A stretch of DNA of 64,000 bases from contig CP102611.1 of NCBI GenBank assembly GCA_041874755.1, positions 2,356,001 through 2,420,000 of the forward strand, in the 5' to 3' direction. Under the pieces are notes generated by a model. That model ran no database searches. It saw only the letters and a list, made by a program, of their open reading frames with translations, and was not told the DNA's origin. The position numbers and the translations under genes were made by a program. Shown piece by piece: positions 1 through 9,300 of this stretch (position 1 is its first letter; each line of letters starts with the position of its first letter). This stretch comes from Chitinibacter sp. SCUT-21 (GTDB lineage Bacteria; Pseudomonadota; Gammaproteobacteria; Burkholderiales; Chitinibacteraceae).

Positions 1-2
1 CA

Positions 3-308
3 GAAGAATACCCAGCCGATTGGGACCCGAAAAATGACAAGCGCCAACCCGTCTGGGAAGCCTGCCATCATCTGATCCGCGTACTCAGCCGCAGCGGCGA
101 AACAGAAACTGGTGGATTATTGGCCCGCATACCCGACAAAGCCGAAGCAGTTCGCTCGCTAGCCTATCGCCTATATACCCTATGCGAGCGCAAGGGCTGG
201 GCAGAAGAAGCCCGTAGCTACAACGAGCTAGTGACCAGCTGGCCAGCGATTGTGGCTGCTTCGCATGAAGTGGGGCATGTCGAGACCCAACCAGAACTAG
301 ATTTCTAA
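3..308 (+). CDS. C-terminal fragment of a DUF1156 anti-phage methyltransferase
   Basis: The open frame runs in from the left edge, so only the last 101 residues are visible and the start lies outside the window. The visible part includes the segments [20 protein letters not shown] and [20 protein letters not shown], which I recognise as the conserved C-terminal tail of DUF1156 proteins. That family is a large adenine-specific type DNA methyltransferase found in anti-phage loci, usually next to a DUF499 ATPase, which is the case here 18 nt downstream. The catalytic motifs are not in the window, so activity cannot be judged. Family membership is well supported; the role in defence rests on family knowledge. 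Confidence 0.8.
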   Translation, partial: EEYPADWDPKNDKRQPVWEACHHLIRVLSRSGETETGGLLARIPDKAEAVRSLAYRLYTLCERKGWAEEARSYNELVTSWPAIVAASHEVGHVETQPELDF

Positions 309-326
309 AAATACAAGAGAACAACC

Positions 327-3152
327 ATGAGTCTGAAACCTTGGCGCGAAATCGCCCGACCCCATGCTGATGTATTGAATGGAACGTTTAAGCAGTCGGA
401 ATTTGCTGCGGACATTACCCAAGTGAGTAATGGTACAGCGCCGACTGAATATACTGACCCAGAGCAGTTTTTTGCCCGAACCTTCATCACCGAAGGCATG
501 CGCTTGCTCTTGATTTCGGTGGCGCAGCGCTTGGCTGGTCTGGGTGGAGATCCGGTGATTCAGCTGCAAACAGCATTTGGTGGCGGTAAAACGCACACCA
601 TGCTGGCGGTATATCACTTGGCATCGCGCAAGGTAGCGGCAGATCAGTTGACGGGCATCCCCCCCATTTTAGATGCAGCTGGTATTAGCAGCTTACCCAC
701 TGCGCGAGTGGCTGTGATTGATGGTATCCGCTTATCTCCTAGCCAGCCAATCAAGCATGGTGATATTGAAGCGAATACACTGTGGGGTGAACTGGCCTGG
801 CAGTTGCTAGGCGCAGAAGGCTATGCCAAGGTAATGGCTAGCGATCAAGATGGCACTTCGCCGGGCAAAGAAGTTTTGGTCGATCTACTGAGCAGTGCTG
901 CACCGTGCGTTATCCTGATTGACGAGTTAGTGGCTTATATTCGCCAACTTGAGGTTGGGAAGCAATTTAAGGGTGGCACATTTGATAGCAATATCACCTT
1001 TATTCAGGCATTAACTGAGGCATTGAAGGCTGTACCGAATGCCTTGTTGTTGGCTTCGTTGCCTGAATCTGAGCTTGAAGTGGGTGGCACAATGGGCCAA
1101 CGCGCCCTTGATTCGCTGGAAAAATACTTTGCTCGGGTTGAGTCGGTATGGAAACCGGTTGGGCCGGAAGAGGCATTCGAAATTGTACGCCGTCGTTTGT
1201 TTGAATATGCAGGGGATCCAGCGCAAGTTGAAGGTATTGCGCGGCAGTTTTGCAATTTCTACCAGCAGAATGCGACCAAGTTTCCAACGGAAACGCAATC
1301 CAATGTGTACTTCGACCGAATCTGCCGCTCGTTCCCGATTCACCCGGAAGTGTTTGACCGGCTGTACGAGGATTGGTCCACGCTGGACAAATTCCAGCGC
1401 ACCCGTGGCGTTTTGCAGTACATGGCGATTGTGATTCACCGTTTGTGGAACAGCGATAACCGTGATGCGCTGATCATGCCCGGCAGCCTGCCGCTGGATG
1501 ATTCCAATGTTAGTAATAAGAGCATCCACTACTTGCCACAAGGTTGGGAGCCGGTGATTCAACGTGAAGTGGATGGCGAGCGTTCGATCCCTCACGATAT
1601 TGATGGTCATAACCCGTTGTTTGGCAGCGTGCAAGCTGCACGTCGTGCTGCTCGTACGATTTTCCTAGGCAGTGCTCCTTCTAGCAATGCGCAGACCGTG
1701 CGTGGCTTAAAAGAAGAACGCATCTTGCTAGGAGCCGTTCAGCCTAGTCAAAACATTGGTGCTTTCTCGGATGTACTGAAGCGGCTGCGTGATCGCATGC
1801 ATTACCTGTATGCAGATCAGGATCGATACTGGTTGGATACCAAACCCAATCTTCGTCGCGAAATGGAAAGTCGGAAGCAAAATATCAGTGACCGAGATGA
1901 ATTGTTACCACAGTTAAAAATGCGCGTGAATGCTGCATTTGGTACGTCCCACCACTTTACAGGTATTCATGTTTTTGCAGGGTCTGCAGATGTGCCAGAC
2001 GAATATGGCACTGGCCCTCGTTTGGTGGTCTTGGGTACTGATGCAGCCTATAGCAACACCAAAACCGACCAAGCGCGAGCTGCTGCGCAGGAAATTTTGT
2101 TTAACCGTGGTGCGACGCCCCGCCAAAAACAAAACCGGTTGATATTCCTCGCGCCAGATTTTGATACGGTGAGTCGACTCAAAGAGCAAGGCCGCATCTA
2201 TTTGGCTTGGAAATCGATTGTTCATGATATTGAGTTGGGCACTTTAGTGCAGGATATTGCCCACTTGAATCAAGCCAAACGCAACCGAGATGGTGCCGAG
2301 CAAACACTGAAACAGTTGGTGCGCGAAGCTTATAAATGGCTACTGGCTCCGACCCAAGAGTGGGTGAAGGATAAGTTTGAGTTGCATTGGGAAGTGATTG
2401 CAATTTCACCTTCTGCGGGAAATTTAGTGCAGGAAATCGAGTCAACCTTGCGTGAAGAAGAGTGGGTTATTTATGAGTGGGCTCCAATTCATTTGCGTAA
2501 TGTGCTGAAGAAGTGGTACTTGAAAGACAGTATTGAAGACGTAAGTGCGCTAAAAGTTTGGCAAGACATGGGGCAATACCTTTACCTGCCACGTTTAGCG
2601 CATGATGACGTAATGCGTAAAGCCATTGCTAATGGCATTGCTAGTGAAGATTTCTTTGGATATGCCGCAGCAAAAGATGGCGATAAATACCTAGGTTTCG
2701 TGTTTGGAAAAAATGGCATTTCTGCGCTTGATTCAGAATGTGTGCTGATTGATCGCGAAGTAGCGATGGCATACCGAGAAAAAATGAAGCCTGCAGCTGT
2801 CGTGCCCCCTATTGACACACCAAGTGGTGGTGCTCCAATTGGTGGAACACAACCAAAGGGTAACGAGAATACGCCTGCAGACATTGATATTACTTCGCCA
2901 GCTACTGCTAACGAAACACCAAAGAAACAGTTTTTTGGCTCAGTTAAGCTCAACCCTGTGCAAGCAAAAATGGATTTTGCGCAGGTTATTGATGAAGTCA
3001 TTCAGCAATTTTCTGCACAATATGGTACAGAAGTTGAGATTACCATTGATATTGCAGCAAAATCATCAACTGGCTTTGCTGATAACCTGCAGCGTAGTGT
3101 TAAGGAAAACTGCTCTGTTTTGAAATTCACAACCAGCGAATTCGACTACTAG
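327..3152 (+). CDS. DUF499 family ATPase of an anti-phage locus
   Basis: The 941-residue protein has a clear P-loop at residues 84-90 (FGGGKTH) and a Walker B strand at 195-200 (VILIDE), so it is a P-loop ATPase. Overall it matches the DUF499 family, which is repeatedly found beside DUF1156 methyltransferases, DUF3780 proteins and helicases in anti-phage islands. The ATG start is 18 nt after the DUF1156 stop and the two are surely co-transcribed. A low-complexity Pro/Gly/Thr linker at about residues 833-868 separates the ATPase body from a small C-terminal domain. No helicase gene follows, so other members of the set must lie left of the window or be missing. The biochemical role of DUF499 is not established as far as I know. 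Confidence 0.88.
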   Translation: MSLKPWREIARPHADVLNGTFKQSEFAADITQVSNGTAPTEYTDPEQFFARTFITEGMRLLLISVAQRLAGLGGDPVIQLQTAFGGGKTHTMLAVYHLASRKVAADQLTGIPPILDAAGISSLPTARVAVIDGIRLSPSQPIKHGDIEANTLWGELAWQLLGAEGYAKVMASDQDGTSPGKEVLVDLLSSAAPCVILIDELVAYIRQLEVGKQFKGGTFDSNITFIQALTEALKAVPNALLLASLPESELEVGGTMGQRALDSLEKYFARVESVWKPVGPEEAFEIVRRRLFEYAGDPAQVEGIARQFCNFYQQNATKFPTETQSNVYFDRICRSFPIHPEVFDRLYEDWSTLDKFQRTRGVLQYMAIVIHRLWNSDNRDALIMPGSLPLDDSNVSNKSIHYLPQGWEPVIQREVDGERSIPHDIDGHNPLFGSVQAARRAARTIFLGSAPSSNAQTVRGLKEERILLGAVQPSQNIGAFSDVLKRLRDRMHYLYADQDRYWLDTKPNLRREMESRKQNISDRDELLPQLKMRVNAAFGTSHHFTGIHVFAGSADVPDEYGTGPRLVVLGTDAAYSNTKTDQARAAAQEILFNRGATPRQKQNRLIFLAPDFDTVSRLKEQGRIYLAWKSIVHDIELGTLVQDIAHLNQAKRNRDGAEQTLKQLVREAYKWLLAPTQEWVKDKFELHWEVIAISPSAGNLVQEIESTLREEEWVIYEWAPIHLRNVLKKWYLKDSIEDVSALKVWQDMGQYLYLPRLAHDDVMRKAIANGIASEDFFGYAAAKDGDKYLGFVFGKNGISALDSECVLIDREVAMAYREKMKPAAVVPPIDTPSGGAPIGGTQPKGNENTPADIDITSPATANETPKKQFFGSVKLNPVQAKMDFAQVIDEVIQQFSAQYGTEVEITIDIAAKSSTGFADNLQRSVKENCSVLKFTTSEFDY

Positions 3153-3169
3153 CGTGCCTATTTCAATGC

Positions 3170-3194
3170 TCGCGAGGGTAAGCCGCCCTCGCGA
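3170..3194 (+). terminator. GC-rich hairpin after the DUF499 gene
   Basis: A perfect 9-bp stem (TCGCGAGGG pairing with CCCTCGCGA) with a 7-nt loop begins 18 nt after the stop codon of the DUF499 gene. Only a short ACTTTTAG follows, so it is a weak intrinsic terminator or an mRNA 3'-end stabiliser. Confidence 0.5.
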
Positions 3195-3234
3195 CAACCA
3201 CTTTTAGCCTAGTTTGATGCAAAGCAGTTGGAAT

Positions 3235-3537
3235 TTACAGCCAGTGTGCAGGAATCTGAAGCTCAAACCTGTTCGCTGGATATTGAAGCAAGCTGATTAT
3301 TTCCTTGTGCCTGTTTGTGTCATAAGGCTCATTGGCTGTTCTGTTATCCAGTAGTCCTTTCAACTCAGGTAGGTTATACAGCCCCAACTTGTATAAGTTA
3401 CCCCATGTGGCCTCGCCAAAAAGGTTGTAAACCACTTGGGTACTATCGCGCTCACTGGCTAGGCGTTTTTTCCCCGTAATCAGCTTTGCAGCTGCTTCTG
3501 CCGTGTTTTTGTCTTCATAAGTGTGAAGATGAAGCAT
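3235..3537 (-). CDS. Hypothetical 100-residue protein
   Basis: This minus-strand frame has an ATG start but no convincing ribosome binding site. It faces the DUF499 gene tail to tail, with the GC-rich hairpin between them. The product is hydrophilic, with no signal peptide or membrane segment, and I recognise no domain. Its composition (for example YNLFGEATWGNLYKLGLYNL) looks protein-like rather than a shadow, and no other gene covers the stretch. It may be an accessory gene of the island or a remnant of a longer gene. Confidence 0.45.
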   Translation of the reverse strand: MLHLHTYEDKNTAEAAAKLITGKKRLASERDSTQVVYNLFGEATWGNLYKLGLYNLPELKGLLDNRTANEPYDTNRHKEIISLLQYPANRFELQIPAHWL

Positions 3538-3755
3538 GTTAATAATAATGCCTGTCGTGTTGAAAATTAAACGCTAAATCGTAACATGCAACGAAAACTA
3601 GATGCAGAGTCGCATCAGGTTTCGCGGAGGTTGTTTTGCTTGACTCAGACCAACATGTCCTGCCCGCTGTGATTACATAATTTTCGCGCGGATTGAAATT
3701 GCCCCACGGGCAGCGGATAAAGTCTTGGACTGGTGTTATCTTATTTAATCTTGCC

Positions 3756-5015
3756 TCATCCAGTTGATGTCAGTCGCATCACCGTCCGAGTTGCTCTTTG
3801 CTCAATCAATAATGCAATCTGTTCGACAATTGGTTGATTTACAAATGGCTCATTAGATTGAAGCGCTCTTGCTGCAACTGGGAGTCGTTTGCAAAACTCG
3901 AGCACTCTCTTCCTGGTTTGTGCGACCGAGAGACCTGCTGACTGTGCAAATTGATCCCAGTGTCGTGCCTGTACTTCGTTAAATTTGTATTTACTACCTA
4001 TTTTCATGGCCATTTTGGGCGTCAAATCCGCATAAACTGCGGTCGATAATAAATCGTAGAATGGCGCTAAAACAGGCATCTTGTCGCGATAGAGTAGTGA
4101 AAAATTCTTTCCATGGGCATCATGATTGCCAATAAGCGCATTGAAAATGACGATATCGAGCAGCCTGAGTACATGCAAAGCATTCGGCTTTGTGGCGCGA
4201 CGTACTAATTCAAAACACTGGGCCAGATCAGGCCCGCCTTCGTTTTGATATTTCATTTCCGGCACAACGGCGAGTGCCTGGCAAAAATCCTCTTGATGCA
4301 AACGCTGCAATTGCCCTGCGTGATCTACTGTACGGTCATAGCGTTCGACAAGTAAAAATGATTGCGCGCCAACAGAATGAATCTGCACCTTGGCCGATTG
4401 CAACCCCATCAACTCAGCCAATGACATGCAAAACGCTTCATTGACAACGCTGTCACTAATCCCCGCGATGGCTGGTTTTAAAATATACGAGCTGGGTGCG
4501 CCTGCGCGCGGTAGTCCAATACGATTACCATCAAATACGACAGGCAATTTATCTTGCGCACCTGCCAATGACAGCCGCAAACCATCTTGACCTGCCAGCA
4601 TCGGTCGACGTGGCAACTGCTCCAGAATGTTGAGTAATTCATGATCACTCAACCACTGGACCGAGCCTTTTTCAGTCGTTATGGGCAAAGTCTGTTCGTC
4701 GGGTGCCAAGAAGGTCACTGCGCCTGCGCACTCGCCACCAATCCGATCGAGCAGTGCAAAATCATTTTGTCTCGATATCTGAAACTGCTTGGCAATGAGT
4801 TGCCGCATTTGCCCTTCAGGTAAAAGCCCTGCAAAAAAAGGCCTAGTCACTACATCGTCAAACGCATCGGTTTGCAAAGGCAGTGCAATTGAAAGTGGTT
4901 TTGCATCAGGGTGAACCAACCATGCAGCATGGTATTGGAAGCTCAATCGGCCATTGACCAGCGAAAGCGTGCCCACACGCTCTTGAAACAGCCAAACCTC
5001 AAGTTCATGCGCCAT
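3756..5015 (-). CDS. hipA: HipA-type serine/threonine kinase toxin
   Basis: The 419-residue protein carries the HipA kinase signature. The phosphorylatable serine loop is at S149 followed by AGAQDK (151-156), a lysine that could bind ATP is K180, the catalytic aspartate is D299 in GNHDAHGKNFS, and the magnesium aspartate is D321 in PFYDLLS. Known HipA toxins phosphorylate aminoacyl-tRNA synthetases such as GltX and slow growth. The reading frame extends further upstream, but the ATG giving MAHELEVW fits the family N-terminus and overlaps the hipB stop by 11 nt, indicating translational coupling. All catalytic residues are present, so the kinase is probably active. Its target cannot be read from the sequence. 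Confidence 0.92.
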   Translation of the reverse strand: MAHELEVWLFQERVGTLSLVNGRLSFQYHAAWLVHPDAKPLSIALPLQTDAFDDVVTRPFFAGLLPEGQMRQLIAKQFQISRQNDFALLDRIGGECAGAVTFLAPDEQTLPITTEKGSVQWLSDHELLNILEQLPRRPMLAGQDGLRLSLAGAQDKLPVVFDGNRIGLPRAGAPSSYILKPAIAGISDSVVNEAFCMSLAELMGLQSAKVQIHSVGAQSFLLVERYDRTVDHAGQLQRLHQEDFCQALAVVPEMKYQNEGGPDLAQCFELVRRATKPNALHVLRLLDIVIFNALIGNHDAHGKNFSLLYRDKMPVLAPFYDLLSTAVYADLTPKMAMKIGSKYKFNEVQARHWDQFAQSAGLSVAQTRKRVLEFCKRLPVAARALQSNEPFVNQPIVEQIALLIEQRATRTVMRLTSTG

Positions 5016-5253
5016 CTGAGTTCTCCTCTGGTGGAATTGGCAAACCGCTAATCTGGAGGGTTCCACCGAGCGCATCGATGACACGCAATACCGTTTCCAA
5101 TCTGAGCGTCGGTTTACCCGCTTCAAGATCAACAATAAAACGAACACCAACTCCAGCAGCGAGTGCCAGCTGAGGTTGCGTCAAGCCTAGCTGCTTACGG
5201 GCAGATCTGATCGCAGATCCTAAGTGCAGGGGTGTTTGAATTTGAGTAATCAT
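5005..5253 (-). CDS. hipB: HipB-type antitoxin, HTH repressor
   Basis: This 82-residue protein has a Cro/C1-type helix-turn-helix (about residues 9-60, with RKQLGLTQPQLALAAGVG) and an acidic tail ending PPEENSDGA. HipB proteins bind and neutralise HipA and repress their own operon. A TTG start nine bases upstream (5262) is possible, but the ATG at 5253 is preferred. The gene precedes and overlaps hipA by 11 nt. Directly upstream lie a consensus promoter and three palindromes that are the obvious HipB operators. Confidence 0.9.
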   Translation of the reverse strand: MITQIQTPLHLGSAIRSARKQLGLTQPQLALAAGVGVRFIVDLEAGKPTLRLETVLRVIDALGGTLQISGLPIPPEENSDGA

Positions 5254-5269
5254 CTTGAGCAAGTCGAGT

Positions 5270-5283
5270 TTCCCGTTCGGGAA
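5270..5283. promoter_or_regulatory. HipB operator 1
   Basis: The 14-bp sequence TTCCCGTTCGGGAA is a near-perfect palindrome overlapping the predicted hipBA transcription start. It is one of three copies whose centres are exactly 49 bp apart. HipB is the likely ligand by position and symmetry. Confidence 0.7.
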
Positions 5284-5310
5284 TTATAGCCAGATCAAAA
5301 CCGATTTCAA
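5283..5310 (-). promoter_or_regulatory. hipBA sigma-70 promoter
   Basis: Read on the minus strand, a TTGAAA -35 box (5305-5310) is separated by 16 nt from a perfect TATAAT -10 box (5283-5288). The predicted transcription start falls near 5276, inside the first TTCCCG palindrome, and the second palindrome sits directly upstream of the -35 box. This is the classic layout for autorepression. Confidence 0.75.
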
Positions 5311-5318
5311 TGCAAAAT

Positions 5319-5332
5319 TTCCCGTTCAGGAA
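5319..5332. promoter_or_regulatory. HipB operator 2
   Basis: TTCCCGTTCAGGAA differs from operator 1 at one base and extends to ATTTCC...GGAAAT symmetry. It lies just upstream of the hipBA -35 box, 49 bp from operator 1 centre to centre. Confidence 0.7.
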
Positions 5333-5367
5333 ATTAAATGATTTAACTCGGGTGAATGCGTGAAAAT

Positions 5368-5381
5368 TTCCCGATCGGGAT
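5368..5381. promoter_or_regulatory. HipB operator 3
   Basis: TTCCCGATCGGGAT is the distal copy, again exactly 49 bp from its neighbour. It is too far upstream to block polymerase alone, so it would act through looping or cooperative binding, as described for multi-operator hipBA promoters. Confidence 0.65.
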
Positions 5382-5512
5382 TGTCTTGAGGCGCGTGGCC
5401 TACGCGCCCACGGGTTTGAGCTTATGTTGAGCTTTGATTGTCTATGCAGCCCGTGAGGGTGTCCATAAAAGTGGGTAGAGCAGCAGGCAACAGGAGTAGG
5501 CCGACCTTTGGG

Positions 5513-6301
5513 TTAATCAATCATCGGGGATAGCGCACTCTGTCTTTCAGACAAATCGAGTTCTGAGAGTTGTGTAACTTTAACAAATTCACCTGTTATT
5601 CTTGTAGTGTTCGCACCAATCGTTTGCGTTTTCTTTATGAAATCAACTCTAACTGCTTGGCGGAGTTTCGCCAACTCAAATATTGCATCCTCATGCTCAA
5701 TTAAATATTTCAATGTAATAACGCATCTATTTTTGGTGGTCAGCACAATTTCAAAATTTGAATAGCTATGATTCTTAATCAATCCAATCGCATATTCATC
5801 ATCATCATACATTAGTGTGATATTGACCCTTGGGAGAGGATCCACAGGTATCGGATCGTCACCGAACCCCACCAGAATTGGCTCTTTTAAATCCATCCTG
5901 GCCCGCATGAATTGAACTATGTCGCCTGATTCCTTTTTGGCAATGTGTTCCGCAATTAACCTATCGACTTCATTTGGATTGCGATCAATAATTGCAACGC
6001 AGATATCAGACGAATGATTGAGGTCTCTTTGGATCTTTGATTTAAAGTTTTCAATTAAATTGTCGGTCGTACCCAGTAAATCGCCCTCTATTTTTAAAAG
6101 CGCTTGACTAAAAAACTTACCATTTGCGATCTTGACTTTTTTGCTTTTAACATATTTACTGCCAAACAAAGCGGTTAGAATAGAGCTCGCTTTTTTGTTG
6201 TGTACGTGCACTTCTTTTTCATCATAGACAATGGCCTCGGGCGAAGCATCTGCACTAACGTGCAACGGAATGATTGATTGAGCTTCCAGACTTTTACTCA
6301 T
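5513..6301 (-). CDS. Unknown 262-residue protein paired with the giant recombinase
   Basis: I do not recognise this protein. It begins 21 nt after the stop of the 1820-residue recombinase, with a GGAG motif 8 nt before its ATG, so the two form an operon. It is soluble in appearance, with no membrane segment or signal peptide, rich in Ile, Asp and Lys, with a basic stretch at about residues 49-57 (KYVKSKKVK). Such a partner could be an accessory DNA-binding or directionality factor, an immunity function, or cargo; nothing in the sequence decides. The gene is clearly AT-richer than the housekeeping genes further right. Confidence 0.75.
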   Translation of the reverse strand: MSKSLEAQSIIPLHVSADASPEAIVYDEKEVHVHNKKASSILTALFGSKYVKSKKVKIANGKFFSQALLKIEGDLLGTTDNLIENFKSKIQRDLNHSSDICVAIIDRNPNEVDRLIAEHIAKKESGDIVQFMRARMDLKEPILVGFGDDPIPVDPLPRVNITLMYDDDEYAIGLIKNHSYSNFEIVLTTKNRCVITLKYLIEHEDAIFELAKLRQAVRVDFIKKTQTIGANTTRITGEFVKVTQLSELDLSERQSALSPMID

Positions 6302-6322
6302 CCTAATTACTCCACTTAGTTA

Positions 6323-9300
6323 TTACAACTCATTGAACAAGGCTATTTTAATAGCGCTCAAAAACATCAGCCTGTGAAATTGAACCATGCTTAGTGATCT
6401 GGACGATTTATTAATATTTTCGCCTTCAAATTGCATAAATATTTGAGGGGTTACAATTTTGCCTCTCTTTCCCCAGGTAGTGCTTTTAAAGCGATATGAT
6501 CGCTCAATAATTGCATCTACTTGATTAAAGCATGCATAATTTCCATGACGCGCATTAATGGCTGCGCAAATCCACTTTGGGTCAAGTAACGAGACAAAGT
6601 TAATTAATTTTTCTCTGTCACTGTCTGATTGTATTAATAATCCTGCAATTTTATAATTGTAATGTTCACTCCAAACTGCAATGCCATCAACAACCACATG
6701 GTCGTCCAAATACAGCCCTTCAAATTGCTTTAAAAGGCGCAAGAATATAGCCGGGTAACCACATCGGGCTCTGAATATGGCTGCCGAGAAATGCTTAATT
6801 AGATCAAATTGGATGTTCTCTGCAATGCCACTAGCCAATCGCTGTATTCTTTCCACAAGCTGAGCATCCATGCAGAAATGCTGAGCGATTTCAGTGATAG
6901 AAAACCCTTGCTGCAAGTTAACAATAACTGCCTCAAGTCGGGACAACGACGGCAGTTCAATAGGCTGCGTTTCTTTTAAAATTTCAGTCTCTGTAAGTGG
7001 TGGCAATATCATGGGCTGGTATGTGCCCCATTGGCTTGCAACAAATGCTCGAGCTAGCATTTCATCTTGCCATTTGCTCTCATTAGAATCAGTACGTAGT
7101 TTTAACTGGCGTGCAAGTCCTGCAGTTACACCGCACCATTTAGCAACCTTCGCCATTTTTATTTCTGGCAGTGGTAATTGCCGCATGACTTCGTCGAATA
7201 TCAAATCAGTTGAGTGCATGTAACTCACAACTGTAGTGTCAACCCGCGAGTGCCCAAGGTGCATAGAGATGGCAAACAAAATTCGTCGTGTAGAGTGCTC
7301 GATCCCCAGCCAATTCTTACGCAGAATTTTTGCGTCAGATCCAAACCATTCATTAACGCTTGGTACTTTGGTGAGGGGGATACCAACTGCAGTGGCAATC
7401 GCTGTGCTGGCAAAAGTATGGCGAGCATCGTGGATGCGAACCGTGTCATTGCCTGTAACTAATTTGAGGATTTCCAGCAATCGCTTAGTTATTTGAGCTC
7501 GATTGACCAAAATATTTGGATTATCACTCTGACAAAACAGTGGAATGCTCTGTCCCGTGAACCGATGCTGCAGACTGCTGATACGGCTGAATAATAAATG
7601 CTGCTCTTGTTCCGTCATGTTCCAACAAGGAACTTGCCGAACTCCTGAGCTTGATTTTGGACTGCCGAGTTGATTGGTATGAACATATAAAACAATATTG
7701 TCACCTACTTGGACAGCATCACAAGTCATCAAGCGCAGCACTTCGCCGACACGCAAACCAAATCGAAAGACAATCATCAGCATTAAAGCTTGAAGTTGCT
7801 GCTGCTCCTGATTTTCATGTGGGTCATTCCAGAGCAAATTCAGTGCTTTTTCGTATTCACTCTGGAGAATAATTTGTGTTTGTGTGACTTGGGCAATGCC
7901 AAGGTATGCTGGATCAAGTGAATGCAAATCAAGTTCATCATGCCCGATCGCTTGCACGCAGAAATCGTGAAAATACCGAAGCCGTTTCGCTCTTCGTGCT
8001 CGCAATTCAGGCGTCGAGTGATCGAGAGCTTCGATATAAATACTTTCCAAGGCTTCAAGATCAAGTTCGACCCAGTTCTGATCCCATACCAACTCAAGTA
8101 GAGGCTCGGCAGCGCTATGTACATAGTCAATCGCAGTAGCAATCGTAATGGGCTTACTGTTACTTCTTCTATGCAGCTGGAATTTAGTATATTCAGCGAT
8201 AACAAACATTAAACTTGCGATTTCTGTTGGCGACCATCCTTTGCTTAGCTCATCAATTTGGCGTGCTATCTTGGCGCGAGACTCAGGAACCTTGCCATCG
8301 TCTTGGTTTTTAGTGCTGGCTTTTTGAGCCCTTTTTAAGATGTCTTTCAAATCAGTTAACGCATTTTTTGATGTGGCAAGTGAGCCTTTACCTCCGGCTT
8401 GAACATGGATCGGGTCAATCTCCGTTACTTGTTCATAATTCTGTTCACCCATCACTCTTTGACCAGTCATCAACCGAACCAGATTACTTCTCTCAATTGC
8501 CCAAGGTTTGTGTGTTCCCGTTGCATAGGCACTTAAAAAGCCAGGTATATGAAGCTGCAGCCAGCTCGTCAGGGCCTTGATTGCATAATCAACGGGACGA
8601 TTCGTCTTTTTTCTAAAGTCTATTTCTGGGCATTGCTCATCGAACTCCAGAGTTTTCCGCAAAAGTCGATTCATTTCTTTTTGCAATGCAGCCCAGGTAG
8701 GAGGTTCTTCTGTTGGCGCTAACTGAGAAATGAAGATCGTGCTGTAAAAATCAGGCCAATACCGAACCAGTCGTGCACCGTCTTTCCATTCCAGCCAAAT
8801 ATGCTGCTGATAGCGTGTAACTGCATCACTGAAGTTTGAATACAGTAATTCTTGCTGCTGCTGATCTACGAGCCCGCTGTAGGTGGCAAGTGAGAGCATG
8901 ATCCAAGCGTATTGGCTTACTTCAGGCAGTTGCACAAAATCGGTAGGTATTTTTGAAAGTAAAATCCCGCGCAACCACTCGCCTCGAGCAACCCAAACCA
9001 AGGTGTCCGGCTGAAATGGGCTAGACTCAGCTGTGCAATCCAACACAAAGCCAATTGCTTGTAATCCTTTTAGATTGCGCCCAGCCAGTTTTAAATATCT
9101 AACGAAATAATTCGTAGCCTCGGTTTGTTTTTCTTGTTGGTGTGCATATTGAAGCCTGATTTTTGTACGAACAGCCTCCTGTAAGTGCATGTCGATGAAT
9201 AATTCCTGCCGGTCTTTACCGGCCAAAACTTCAGAAATCCATTCTCGCAACAGCTGCTTGATCACTGCACGTTTTAGCTGTGATTCAGTCGTTGCTTTCG

